Assembly (NCBI GenBank): GCA_032622095.1
Contig: CP136063.1
Location: 151,149,379-151,213,378 of the forward strand
DNA: 64,000 nt
Reading direction: 5' to 3'
Origin: Siphonodentalium dalli
Taxonomy: Eukaryota; Mollusca; Scaphopoda; Gadilida; Siphonodentaliidae
Both the position numbers and the translations under genes were made by a program. How positions within the stretch are numbered: the stretch's first letter is position 1; every line of letters starts with the position of its first letter. The notes under the pieces were generated by a model. The model ran no database searches. It saw only the letters and a program-made list of their open reading frames with translations, and was not told where the DNA came from. This document shows, piece by piece, positions 23,845 to 35,200 of this stretch.

Positions 23845-24640
23845 GTTACTTAAAGTTTGCCTAATTCGATATGCATGTTTCTCATCCAAAAATACAGGCC
23901 ATGTTCAAATATGGGTTTCGTTCAATTAGTTTTACATGAGTTACGGCCCATTTTCAACTTAGTTTTAATACCTGATTTAATAACATTTTACAACCAAACT
24001 AACAGGAATATTTAGCCATGCCCCAGCGATGCTCTTGCTTATCAATAAATCTATATATATATTTTTTAAAAGAGCAGGATCTGTCTGCATGTCTGTCCAG
24101 ATATTTCTCTAAGACCAAATTTGGTATGGTGGGTATGGGTGATCTGGCGGAGGTTATAACGGGGTTAGTTTTTTTAATTTTGAATAAAACAATTTACTTT
24201 ATAAAATAAAAAAACAAATTGTGCAAGGAGTTCAATGATTCAATCTAGAACTAAAATTTTTTGTTTAAATCAAAATATTTAATTACTTTCAGAAACTGAG
24301 ATAATATTCCTATTTTAATTAAATTTATACACATTTATACACGTACATTGCTGCCCTTGTGCCCAGAGCCAACAAATAAGTGCTATGAGCTGCAACACAA
24401 GTCATATTACACGATGACAGATAGACGAGTCGGTCATCTTCCACTGACAAAAGCTGGATACTAGATTAGCAATAGCAACAAGATCTGCAAAAGAGATTGT
24501 GAATCTTTATGTGGCGATACGTCAGATATGTTATGTTGTTTTGTTAGTCAATAAAGAGTGCTTCGCCACAATATCTTAGACAATTACTTTCATCATACAT
24601 AAAGGTAGTACTTTGGTTAGTAAAATTTATTGGAGAAACA
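23845..24640. repeat. Dispersed repeat remnants, no gene
   Basis: 24040-24260 ('ctgtctgcatgtctgtcc...accaaatttggtatggtg...aaggagttcaat') is related to 38600-38800 and 47110-47250. The rest is AT-rich and unassigned. Confidence 0.5.
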
Positions 24641-25013
24641 ATTTTGTGCTGTCTGGGTTGGCGTCTGTGCATCCAAAAATTTCCGTTGGCACACCCTACA
24701 GGTCACATCCCTCATCCGATTGTCACAACCTTCATATTGATCTTCGGGGTGACCTCTAGATGGGAGCCATAAATTTCTCATTTAAATAACATAGGCGCCA
24801 GCAGCCACCTTGGATTTTACTCTTTGCTTGACTAAAAACCTTTGCCGTACTCTATAGACCACATCCCTCATCCACTCGTCACCAAACTTCATATGGATCT
24901 TCGGGGTGTCCTCTAGATGGGAGCCATCAATTTTTCCCGAAATTTGGTTAAAAACATGGCCGCCATCTTGGATTTCAAATTTGAATCCATCGCCGCACCC
25001 TGTAACCCGCATT
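24641..25013 (+). repeat. Divergent third-type satellite units
   Basis: Two units of the form 'cacaccctacaggtcacatccctcatccgat...gacctctagatgggagcc' share the frame of the main array (CTAGATGGGA, CAGCAGCC, TTGGATTTTACTCTTTG) but are much more diverged. This is probably an older subfamily. Confidence 0.65.
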
Positions 25014-27458
25014 TATTTACTTTGTAAAGTTTGAGCTATTGCCATGGCTTGGTATCCGTCGTGTGTGTGTATGTGTGTGCGTGATTCGTCAACAATTTCC
25101 TTTAGCACGGGCTACAGTTCGTACCTTTGGTCCGATTATTATGAAATTTGTCATGGATGTTGACATTGACATGTAGATGGGAACAAGTAATTTTGGGGTC
25201 ATTCGGAAAAAAAACATGGCCGCCAGTGGCCATCATGGATTTCAAAATTCAATCCATTAGCACGGGCTACAGGCCGTATTGTTTGTCTTATTGTCATGAA
25301 ATTTGTCATGGATGTTAATATTGACATGTAGATGGGAACGAGTAATTTTGGGGTCATTCGGCCAAAAAACATGGCCACCGGCAGCCATCTTAGATTTTAC
25401 TCTTTGCATGACTAAATCCTTTGACACGGGCTACAGGTTGTACATTTGGTCTGATCATCATAAAATTTGTCATGGATGTTAACAATGACATGCAGATGGG
25501 AACGAGTCATTTTTGGGTCATTCGGGCAAAAAACATGGCCGCCAGCAGCCATCTTGGATTTTACTCTTTGTATGACTAAATCCTTTAGCACGGGCTACAG
25601 GTCGTACCTTTAGTCTGACCATCATGAAATTTGTCATCGCTGTTGAAATTGGAATGTAGATGGGAACGAGTCATTTTGGGGTCATACGGACAAAAAACAT
25701 GGCCGCCAGCGGTCATCTTTGATTTCAAAAATTTAATCCATTAGCACTGGCCATAGGTCGTACTGTTCGTCTGATCATCATGAATTTTGTTGTGGTTGTT
25801 AACAATGACATGTGGATGGGAACAAGTCATTTTGGGGTCATTCGGCCAAAAAACATGGCCGCCAGCAGCCATCTTGGATTTTACTCTTTGTATGACTAAA
25901 TTCTTTAGCACAGGCTACAGGTCGTACCTTTAGTCTGATCATCATAAAATTTGTCATGGATGTTAACAATGACATGTAGATGGGAACTAGTCATTTTGGG
26001 GTCATTCAGCCAAAAAACATGGCCGCCAGCAGCCATCTTGGATTTTACTCTTTGTATGACTAAATCCTTTAGCACGGGCTACAGGTCGTACATTTAGTTT
26101 GATCATCATAAAATTTGTCATGGCGGTTTAAATTGGAATGTAGATGGGAACGAGTCATTTTGGGGTCATTCAGACAAAAAACATGGCCCCCAGTGGCCAT
26201 CTTGGATTTCAAAATTTGATCCATTAGTACGGGCTACAGGTCGTACTGTTCGTCTGATCATCATGAAATTTGTCATGGATGATAATATTGACATGTAGAT
26301 GGGTACGAGTAATTTTGGGTTCATTCGGCCAAAAAACATGGCGCCAGCAGTCATCTTGGATTTTACTCTTTGTATGACTAAATAATTTAGCACGGGCTGC
26401 AGGTCGTACCTTTAGTCTGCTCATCATAAAATTTGTCATGAATGTTAATAATGACATGTAGATGGGAACTAGTCATTTTGGGGTCATTCGGCCAAAAAAC
26501 ATGGCCGCCAGCAGCCATTTTGGATTTTACTCTTTTTATGACTAAATCCTTTAGCACGGGCTACAGGTCTTACCTTTAGTCTGATCATCATAAAATTTGT
26601 CGTGAATGTTAATAATGACATGTAGATGGGAACGAGTCATTTTGGGGTCATTCGGCCAAAAAACATGGCCGCCAGCAGCCATCTTGGATTTTACTCTTTG
26701 TATGACTAAATCCTTTAGCACGGGCTACAGGTCGTACCTTTAATCTGATCATCATAAACTTTGTCATGGCTGTTGAAATTGGAATGTAAATGGGAACGAG
26801 TCATTTTAGGGTCATTCGGACAAAAAACATGGCCACCAGCGGACATCTTGGATTTCAAAATTTAATCCATTAGCACAGGCCACAGGTCGTACTGTTCTTC
26901 TGATCATCATGTTATTGGTCATGGATGTTAATATTGACATGTAGATGGGAACAAGTAATTTCTGGGTCATTCGGCCAAAAAACATGGCCGCCAGCAGCCA
27001 TCTTGGATTTTACTCTTTGTATGACTAAATCCTTTAGCACGGGCTACATGTCGTACCTTTAGTCTGATCATCATAAAATTTTACATGAATGTTAATAATG
27101 ACATGTAGATGGGAACAAGTCATTTTGGGGTCATTCGGCTAAAAAACATGGCCGCCAGCAGCCATCTTGGATTTTACTCTTTGTATGACTAAATTCTTTA
27201 GCATGGGCTACAGGTCGTACCTTTAGTCTGATCGTCATAAAATTTGTCATGGATGTTAACGATGACATGTAGATGGGAACGACTCATTTTGGGGTCATTC
27301 GGCCGAAAACATGGCCGCCAGCAGCCATCTTGGATTTTACTTTTCTCTTCATGTCTATAAACTAGTCAACTTTCCACATTTCTAATCGCTGCATCGACTG
27401 TAATACATTAAATTATTCCCTTTCCAAGTTGAGCTACAGTGTCATTGACACTTTCATT
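25014..27458 (+). mobile_element. Hairpin-headed satellite element, about 14 units
   Basis: The head lacks its first bases (starting TTTACTTTGTAAAGTTTGAGC); about 14 units and the full tail AGTGTCATTGACACTTTCATT follow. Segments 26068-27060 and 19438-20430 are near-identical unit by unit, including rare variants such as 'gatgataatattg' and 'atggcgccagcag'. This copy and the larger one therefore share a recent common multi-unit ancestor. Confidence 0.82.
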
Positions 27459-27883
27459 GGAGAATTGTTTTTATAATTTACAGGCATATTTTGGATCACC
27501 TCTAGATAGGAGTTACCAAATTTGAATGATTTGTGATGAAAAACATGGCCACCGGCAGCCATCAAGGAGTTTACTCTTTGCAATACTATAAAATTATTTG
27601 GCACTCCCTACAGACCACACCCCTCATCTGATCGTCATATGGATCTTTTGGGTGACCACTAGTGCACTACATGGGAGCCATAATTTTTTTTCGTATTGAA
27701 AAACATGGGTGGCAATGGCCATCTTGGATTTAACTCTTTGTATGACTAAATCCTTTGCCACATTCTACAGTCCACCTACCTCTAATTCCTTAAGCATATA
27801 AACTGTCTGAGTTCCCTATTGCTCTATGGACATCGTATGATCCCATTTCCAAGTTGAGCTACAGTGTCATAGACACTTTCATT
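27459..27883 (+). repeat. Divergent units plus a second 3' terminus
   Basis: Third-type units end in AAGTTGAGCT, 'acagtgtcatagacactttcatt', the same 3' structure as above. It is a truncated older copy. Confidence 0.65.
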
Positions 27884-27895
27884 ATATATATATTA

Positions 27896-28703
27896 CTAGA
27901 AGGTGACCCGACTTCGTCCGGGCTTTGACCTTGAATTGACCATTTTGAAGGTCAAGGTTAGGTGGGGTCACGATTTGACCCGTCCAAAACACTGCTCGGA
28001 CAAAAGTACCCGTCGAAATCCATCCGGTTTTACCCGATTTGACCTTGAATTGTTCATTTTGAAGGTCAAGGTCAGGTCGGGGTCATGACTCAGTGGACAA
28101 AAGTAACCCCACGTATCAAATTTCGTCGAAATCTCATCAAAATTCGCGATTTGACCTTGAATTGACCCGATTTCAAGGTCAAGGTCACGTCACACGGGCA
28201 AATGAAAAGTCCCTAGACACTAATTTTCATCGAAATCCCGTGATATTCGGGCGTTTGACCTTGAAATGACCCGATTTCAAGGTCAAAGTCACGTCGCACG
28301 GGCAAATTAATAGGCCTATGCCACTCCCTGTCCGAAAGTACCCCCACATACCAAGTTTCATCGAAATCCCGTGATATTCGGGCGTTTGACCTTGAAATGA
28401 CCCGATTTCAAGGTCACGTCGCACATGCAAATTAATAGGCCTATGCCACTCCCCGGCCGAAAGTACCCCCACATACCAAGTTTCATCGAAATCCCGTGAT
28501 ATTCGGGTGTTTGACTTTGAAATGACCCGATTTCAAGGTCAAGGTCACGTCGCACGGACAAATTAATATGCCTATGCCAGTCCCCGGCCGAAAATACCCC
28601 CACATACCAAGTTTCATCGAAATTGGCTCGGCCATTTTCGAGTTCATCACGATCACACACACAGACACACACACACAGATCTTCCAAAATATATAATAGA
28701 CTA
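27896..28703 (+). repeat. ACTAG-bounded tandem repeat element
   Basis: It starts ACTAGAAGGTGACCCGACTT and continues as about five units of around 120 bp ('ttgaccttgaa(t/a)tgacc', 'ttcaaggtcaaggtcacgtc', 'gccgaaagtacccccacatacc'). It ends with a CA-rich run, 'gatcttccaaaatatataatagactag'. The same end recurs at 29800-29841. The minus-strand ORFs here are array translations. Confidence 0.7.
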
Positions 28704-29083
28704 GAAGGTGACACGACTTCGTCGGGGCTTTGACCTTGAATTGACCATTTTGAAGGTCAAGGTCAGGTGGGGTCAAACACCAACACCCCAAAAATGGTGG
28801 AAATCGGCCCAGCGGATACCTGGAAATCGGCCCAGCGGATACCGAGATACCCTGTGCATCAAATTTCGTCCGTAAAAATCCGCCAGTTTAACCCGATTTG
28901 ATTTCCACTCAAGTATATAAACGCGCCTCATATACACACGCTCATTAATTATCAAGTTTCAACATAAAGATAAATTACCATCGGTGCCCGATTCAACCGA
29001 GATGTCGCCAAGACGTCTGAAACAGTCAAATGCATCGGCCGGTTAAGCGTTAACGTGATCTAACGTTATGACCTCTAACGACG
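28704..29083. repeat. Partial second ACTAG-type element, then unassigned sequence
   Basis: A second head (agaaggtgacacgacttcgtcgg) begins at about 28703. A phrase 'ggaaatcggcccagcggatacc' is doubled at 28798-28842. No gene is seen. Confidence 0.5.
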
Positions 29084-29419
29084 TCATATAAGTTACGCCT
29101 CGGTGGCTCAATCGTTTAGGGGTACAACTCCAATTGTTTCGCCTTCCAGCGCTGGCGATAAGGGTTCAAATCCACATGTTTCCATCGTGGACTTTGTAAC
29201 TCGAAATCGTTATCTGGGAAAGTTGTCAGTTACTTGCCGATGGCCGGTGGTTTGCCGCACATGGTCGACGAGTTTATCAGCCATTGAAATCACTGTTAGA
29301 TTAGCCGTAAGTGTGCGGATTTCCTCCACCATTAAAACTGGCAATGTCGTGATATGGCCTTAGTGGCTAAAGCGACATAAAACCCCAATCAATCAATCAA
29401 TCAATCATATAAGTTACGC
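29084..29419 (+). mobile_element. tRNA-derived SINE with 15-bp target duplication
   Basis: The flanks TCATATAAGTTACGC (29084-29098 and 29405-29419) are identical. The body (29099-29404) begins with a pol III A-box-like 'tggctcaatcgtttagg' and a B-box-like 'gggttcaaatcc' about 50 bp later, as in tRNA-headed SINEs. The 3' end is 'ggctaaagcgacataaaacccc' followed by (AATC)n. The perfect duplication shows a complete and fairly recent insertion. The plus-strand 86-codon ORF inside is incidental. Confidence 0.85.
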
Positions 29420-29680
29420 ATTGTTTTTATCCTGATGGAAGATAGTACCACTTCTTCTTGATAATTGAGGCAGATAACTAAAACGGATACATACGCATTA
29501 TATATCGTTGGAAAGAGGAAACACGAAAGATTCTCACAGTGTCATTATTATGACTGGCTTTTTATTATTCGCGCTGTTTCAAATCGATTTGTAAGCACCG
29601 AACTCAAATGAAAGTCCCGTAACACAGCGTAAAAACAGATTTGACCTCGGCACGTGAAAAGTTGACCTCGGATCTGAAAA
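29420..29680. other. No gene recognised
   Basis: No repeat or coding signal is seen in this short stretch. Confidence 0.4.
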
Positions 29681-29841
29681 TTAATATGCCTATGCCACCC
29701 CCCGGCCGAAAATACCCCCACATACCAAGTTTCATCGAAATCGTGTCGGCCGTTTTCGAGTTCATCGCGAACACACACACAGACCACACACAGACCACAC
29801 ACAGATACACAGACAGATCTTCCAAAATATATAATAGACTA
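29681..29841 (+). repeat. 3' part of an ACTAG-type element
   Basis: 'atgcctatgccac', 'ccggccgaaaatacccccacataccaagtttcatcgaaat' and the CA-rich terminus match 28570-28703. Confidence 0.65.
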
Positions 29842-30470
29842 GCCGATGAGCCCGACGTTGTCCGGGCTATTCAAAAACCAAATTTCAGGTCGATAGCTCC
29901 ACCCGTTTCTGAGATCTGGTCTTCGCATGCGCGAAGCTGGCGTCGCACGGGCTTGGTGACCCGATAAAATTCGTATCCGGGGCAAGATACATTCACATAG
30001 CAAATTTCAAGTCGATAGCTCCACCCGTTTCCGAGATCTCGTCTGCGCATGCGTGAAGCTGGCGTCGCACGGGCTCGGCGACTCGATAAAATTTGTATCC
30101 GTGGCAAGATACATTCACATACCAAATTTCAAGTCGATAGCTCCACCTGTTTCCGAGATCTCGTCTGCGCATGCGCGAAGCTGGCGTCGCACGGGCTCGG
30201 CGACCGATAAAATTCGTATCCGGGGCAAGATACATTCACATAGCAAATTTCAAGTCGATAGCTCCACCCGTTTCCACGATCTCGTCTGCGCGAAGCGGGC
30301 GCCGCACGGGCTCCCCAATACGACAATGTCGACCGCCTGGTCAGACTACACACACGTACCAAGTTTCGTCCCGATCGGTCGAGAATCGTAGATTTGTATA
30401 AATGACATACAGACAGACAGACATACAGACAGAGGTGTTTTTACACTTATATACGAAGTTTGAGCTCACC
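29842..30470 (+). repeat. Four tandem units of about 120 bp
   Basis: Units share 'tcgatagctccacccgtttccgagatctcgtctgcgcatgcg', 'cgtcgcacgggct' and 'aaattcgtatccggggcaagatacattcacata'. They are followed by an (ACAG)n run and 'ttatatacgaagtttgagctcacc'. Overlapping ORFs on both strands are products of the array. Confidence 0.75.
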
Positions 30471-31394
30471 TAGTGCGGAAAAACTTACCCGATCCGCGTT
30501 CTTAGGAACACAACACGCTCCGCGTTCTTAGGAACACAACACGCTCATGTCTATACACCAGACCCAGAAGAGGTATGATTTTTTTTAACCTTCCCGTGGC
30601 CATTGAGCAGCCCCTGACAGAGGTTGCCACCCTTACGAGATGGTCAATAGTCCCCACAAAGTTAATCCCGTCGTGAACCCCATCCTCGCAAAGAGCGGAC
30701 AGTCAATTAATCCCGTCGTGAACGCCATCACCAACGCGACGTAATTTTGTTTGGTATCATGTGTTGCGTTCTAAAAATAGGAAAGCATTGTGAGTGTTGG
30801 TTTGTAACCGGGATTTCTGAGAAGCATTATGCCTATAACTACCCCCCCCCCCCCCCCCTAAGCCCTGACCTAAGTGTCATACATACTATAACAATGATGT
30901 TGTAAGAGTACTATGGCATCCAATAAATCTCCCCGCATAGGAAACCACTCAATGTTCCCGTATATCTCTCTGCAGATGCTAATAACGTTGAATGGTAAAC
31001 AGACGCTCTTTATAGCGATGCGTCGTTGTTGTGTAGTTTCCGGCCGCAGGCTGGGTAGGATGGTCGGAACGCATTGTGCAGTTCCCTTCACCCTTTCTTT
31101 AATTCTTCGATGAACATCGATTGTTGAGGCTGTTGTATTTGGAGGCAAAGCGGTGGAAGCGTGGTGGAGGAGTCGAGGCTGTTGGGATGTGAGGCTTGGG
31201 TTTAGGCTGGATGTCTGGTTGGTGTGGCTGTTGGTTGGCTGGCTTTAAGGCTGATGCGTCTTGGATGCTTGGTTGGTGGTGTGGCTGGCGAAGTGCTGGA
31301 GTGGTTGGGGGCTGTGTTGGCGTTGGCTGGTGAGGTTATTGGCTGGCTGGTGATTGGCTGTTGGTTGGCTTGGTTGACGGTTGTATGGGATCTA
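30471..31394. other. No gene recognised; poly-C tract
   Basis: 'acgctccgcgttcttaggaacacaac' is directly doubled at 30490-30545. A run of about 17 C lies at 30842-30858. 31150-31390 is strongly G/T-biased and may be the 3' region of the minus-strand LINE fragment that follows. Confidence 0.45.
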
Positions 31395-31683
31395 GATGGG
31401 TCTGTCGGTGTTGTCGATTTCTAGGATGGACTTGGTCTTTTTGGTGGAGAGCAGCTGGTTTCGCAGATGGAGTTCTTGCATGAGTGGGCTGTTGTCTATT
31501 CTGGCGAGGGTCTGGTTTCTGAGGTCGGTTAGTCGTTGTTTCATCGTAGGTATGTCTGCTGCATCGTGGAGGGCTTGGTTTGGTGTGAAGATTGGCTGAT
31601 GTAGAGCGATGCGGAGAGCTTTGTTTTGGACTTTCTGCAGGGTTTCGATTGAGCTGTTGGAGGCTGCTGCTAGCGATGCGTCA
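31395..31683 (-). pseudogene. Jockey-type LINE ORF2, C-terminal fragment
   Basis: Read on the minus strand from 31683, the frame gives IETLQKVQNKALRIALHQ, then TPNQALHDAADIPTMKQRL and RNQTLARIDNSPLMQEL, with a stop TAG near 31395. This 'LQ.vQNKaLRi...ha.agipt...Ri' pattern is typical of the region after the RT thumb in Jockey-type LINEs. Nothing of the catalytic RT remains, and the 5' break at 31683 is abrupt. The plus-strand frames here are shadows. It is a dead-on-arrival or rearranged 3' fragment. Confidence 0.7.
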
Positions 31684-32206
31684 AAAACAAACGCTCATTA
31701 ACCCTTTGGCGAGTAGAACGACATATATGTCGTCTATCGGTTGAGGAGTAGAACGACATATATGTCGTTTCAGGAAATATTATTTTACGTAGACATAACT
31801 TCAATAAATCATCTGATTTATAAATGATTTGTATAGGACTTATTTTGATTAATATAATGTCCCAAATGTATAAGTGCAATCGATTATGATAACACACGTT
31901 AACAAAAAATGCACATAAATTAAAACTAATTATTGGACCTTTTTGACCCGAACTTGTTAATAATTATTGCTATGACGTTGACGTTAAATTTACTCATGAC
32001 GTCATGTATATGACGTTACAGATACTCTCCAAAGGGATAAATAATCACTTGATTAACCCACGCCGTGCCTTTGCAGTGATTTGGGAGTGGATAAAGGGTG
32101 CTCAGAGCTTCTCCAAAACACGACAACTACGGTGTTCGTGGGTTTTTACCCTTAGATGGGAAGTTTGAACTCAATCGAGCCAGCCGTTTTCGATTCTATA
32201 AAGTAC

Positions 32207-32247
<41 letters not shown>

Positions 32248-33650
32248 GGAAGTCTCAAAATATATAGTATAGATAGATGAGACCCTATATAAAGTATGAG
32301 TTTATTCATAGTGGCACCCCTCAGGTACGGTGTAATACGAGATAACTTGTACCGTTAGTTGGCTGCCAATATGATAATCATGCAGCAAACACAATTATCC
32401 TGGGAAAATGAACATATCCTAATTAGTCACTCTAATTGCCTTAACATCAATTATCTTCTTTCTTCCAATTTATTACACATCACCCGGGAAAATGACATGT
32501 CTTTGGGGCACTGGAGCGGGTTTTGACTATTCATTATCATTAGGCCAAAAAAATATATACCTGTGTTTCTGGTGACATGCAAGACAAAAATAGGGGCGGG
32601 TGGGGGGGGGGGTGGATTTTTCATTTTATTTTATTTTTTCATTTTATTTTCACCTTTGGTCGAAATAAATTTGAATGAGACCCCCAAGCCAACTTCTCCT
32701 TGTTTATAATTGACTATAAAATAATAAAACTAAGTAGATTCTATTAGAATATTGTGTAATTTATTGTTTTATTGAATAAAACATGGAAAAACATGATGTT
32801 TACAGTAGAGATACATGTAGATATATGCCATGAAAAAGCTATTAACGTTCCCTGTGTGTGAACAATATTCAACCTGCTTAAAAGATCACAACCCTCCAAC
32901 AAATGCTCAATGTTTGCATCCATACTATAACACAGGGAAATCTTTCCAGGCAGGTAGGGATTTTTTTTTATGTACACTTTTTTTTTTAACCAGCCATGAT
33001 ATGAGAGCAATAAAATAGTATAGTACACCCCTTTAACGTGCATTAAAGATATTTTAATATCGCATAGTTAGTGAGCTGTGTCATTTTCCTTTAAAGGAAT
33101 TCCAATAAATTCCCGGTGACAATTGCGATCTAATATCAATATTATATTTTAAAATAACTTATTTGAGTCGACGATGTCTACTGAAAACGTTCCGATTAAC
33201 AGGCTATCATAAAAGTCAAATTTAATTATTTAATAAAAATGAATTTATGGCTGGAGTCATAAAATGGCGAATTATGCCATTACGAGTTACCGTTCTTGAA
33301 ATCTCACCTGTTGGGTGTCTTTTATCGACGGCCGTTTACGACGAACATTATTGATTTGCGAACAAAACTATGTTACATGCAAAATGAAGTCCCGCTATAA
33401 CCGATTCGGAAGAAAAAAAGAGAAGAAACAAGATTCATAAAGCGTCAAGTACTTTTATAGGGAGTGAGATTGTTCGATGGAACAGATTGCAGGCATCAAT
33501 TGAACTTCCGGTTCATCCTGCAACCTGCGTCTTCTCCGGTGAAGGTAAAAAACAAGACTGGGGTGTAGTCTTAAAGGCGATACATTTTATAGTTGGTTGA
33601 TATGTCATACTCACGCTGGGTGGTATGGTTCAAGAAAGTACAAATGCCAT
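31684..33650. other. No gene recognised; TA microsatellite
   Basis: 'tagaacgacatatatgtcgt' occurs twice at 31708-31770, each copy containing a palindrome (ACGACATATATGTCGT). (TA)n lies at about 32210-32246, just 5' of 'cggaagtctcaaaatatatagtatag', which resembles the ACTAG-type termini. A G-tract is at 32595-32612. There is no supported coding frame. Confidence 0.5.
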
Positions 33651-33782
33651 CTACAAAAGGGTGAAATGTTCAACGCGAAGAACATCCAGAGGAATGTTAC
33701 GTTGATGAGCTCTTGCAATCAGTTCAACAAACGTTGGTACACCAAGTGATTTCTTGGTAACATCACCATTGCGACCATTTTC
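33651..33782 (-). CDS. Candidate terminal exon of an unidentified gene or pseudogene
   Basis: On the minus strand, 'ttaatgtctcatgcag' looks like a 3' splice site. It is followed by 43 open codons and a stop (TAG at 33651-33653). The peptide reads ENGRNGDVTKKSLGV, then PTFVELIARAHQRNIPLDVL, with ordinary amino-acid composition, unlike the repeat translations around it. I do not recognise the family. An antisense 58-codon ORF lies about 0.6 kb upstream on the same strand (34312-34488). It could be a genuine last exon, a decayed gene, or chance; no polyadenylation signal was established. Confidence 0.25.
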   Translation of the reverse strand, partial: ENGRNGDVTKKSLGVPTFVELIARAHQRNIPLDVLRVEHFTLL

Positions 33783-34311
33783 CTGCATGAGACATTAACT
33801 ACTATATTCTAAAGTTATATATTTAAAGCTATATGATCATAAAGGTCGCGTTCCCCAACGTCCACAGCCATTGCCATCGAGACTGTAAATTGTTCTTTGA
33901 ATACATAGTGAAATAAATGCACCACAGTTCCTGACATTTTCTTGAATAATACCGCCCACATACTGACACTAACCCCTAGAGAGGATAACAAAACACGCAT
34001 ACATTCATGCTATAAAGACATTATCCTTTAGTCCATCCGACTGTTTTGAGGGAGGCTAGCATAGTATTATCCAGACAAAAGTGTACGTAGTTGAATCAGA
34101 AAGGCTTCGAAACGGATGTGGAAATACAATCTTACCACACCAAATAAAACCGACACGCATGACATTCGATATCTTAAACATGCACCAGGTGTAGGGGTGG
34201 TGTATACCATGGCCCATTTCATTCCCACTATCATGGCGCATGTCCACTAACTAGCATCGCGAGCATTGTTCTTCTCTGCTGGGAGATATTCGACGAGACA
34301 ACTGCGGGGTG

Positions 34312-34488
34312 TCACACAGTTTGCTTCGGATAATGGTCAAGAAGTGTGGGTAGTCTGTACACTAGGGTCTTCTTCTTAGCAGATAGACATCTGTCCAAGG
34401 GAATGAGACAGCTAACAACCTTCGAAACACTGTCGAAGTTGTCCACATATGCCAATGCGTTCGCTGAGTTTGTGAGTTGACGAACCAT
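34312..34488 (-). CDS. Small unidentified ORF (58 codons)
   Basis: The frame runs from ATG at 34486-34488 to TGA at 34312-34314 on the minus strand. It is rich in ordinary polar and hydrophobic residues (for example NSANALAYVDNFDSVSKVV and LVYRLPTLLDHYPKQ). The bases before the ATG (ctcaatag) could be an acceptor. No homologue is recognised. It is reported because it sits upstream of the 33651-33782 exon candidate on the same strand. Confidence 0.2.
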   Translation of the reverse strand: MVRQLTNSANALAYVDNFDSVSKVVSCLIPLDRCLSAKKKTLVYRLPTLLDHYPKQTV

Positions 34489-35200
34489 CTATTGAGAAGT
34501 GACTAGCTAACTGGTTCGCCAGGTGTACATGTCGTTATCCCATGGGGTATGAGACACATACATAGAGATGACCTACCCGTAAATTGTATACTCATCGGCC
34601 ATATGCCTTCCTAGTTCAAGATGACGCACAAATATAATATTTAGCAAATATTTTAAATCGTAAGCTAAACACCGGAAAATGAATTGTTTGACACGTTATG
34701 ATTAGAGGGACCCTACTCCCAGGGAGTTGTGAATACTTTGTCGGTGTGAGCGACCTAGATTTATCAGACAAAGAAATGGAAGCTGGTCCAGATAATTATG
34801 GACGTGACGTGGCAAATCAGAATCTGTTATCAGGTAATTGTTCTGATATAACTATTCGGTGCACCTACGCTTACGGCCATTATCGGCGCTAAGTGGAGAC
34901 TGGATTTTGAAATGCCACATCGCGATATTAATTGTGGTTTTTCATCTTTCCAGAAGGATACGAGCTATGTTATGCGTTTTGATACCTTTAAGTTGAACTA
35001 GTAGATGGTGTATGTACAGTTTCGTCCATACATACTGATATTATGACAAAAAGTTGAAATTAATATGTGAAAATATCGATTTCTTTTCAATTTCTAGCTG
35101 CCAATTTAGCAGCGATCTTGGCTGTGAGTATCAATTGCCAAACCCTAATGAATACTTCATGTCACTATTCCTTATCAACATGTAATGGTGGATAGAAATT
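34489..35200. other. No gene recognised
   Basis: A 64-codon plus frame at 34698-34892 has no recognisable domain and no supporting context. Confidence 0.45.

Noticed and set aside
19055-27060. Many minus-strand ORFs of 60-107 codons with similar peptides (MTNFMMIRRTVRP-like)
   Set aside because: They are translations of the 155/165-bp satellite units. The repeated peptide follows the DNA period and frames break at ordinary unit variation.
17591-27458. CRISPR-like regular spacing
   Set aside because: Units are fully repetitive with no unique spacers, period 155-165 bp, in an animal genome context.
28227-30391. Overlapping ORFs of 76-118 codons on both strands
   Set aside because: They lie in tandem arrays of about 120 bp and repeat the same phrases. 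There is no domain or splice support.
31224-31599. Plus-strand Trp/Leu/Gly-rich ORFs
   Set aside because: They are shadows of the minus-strand LINE C-terminal fragment and its G/T-biased flank.
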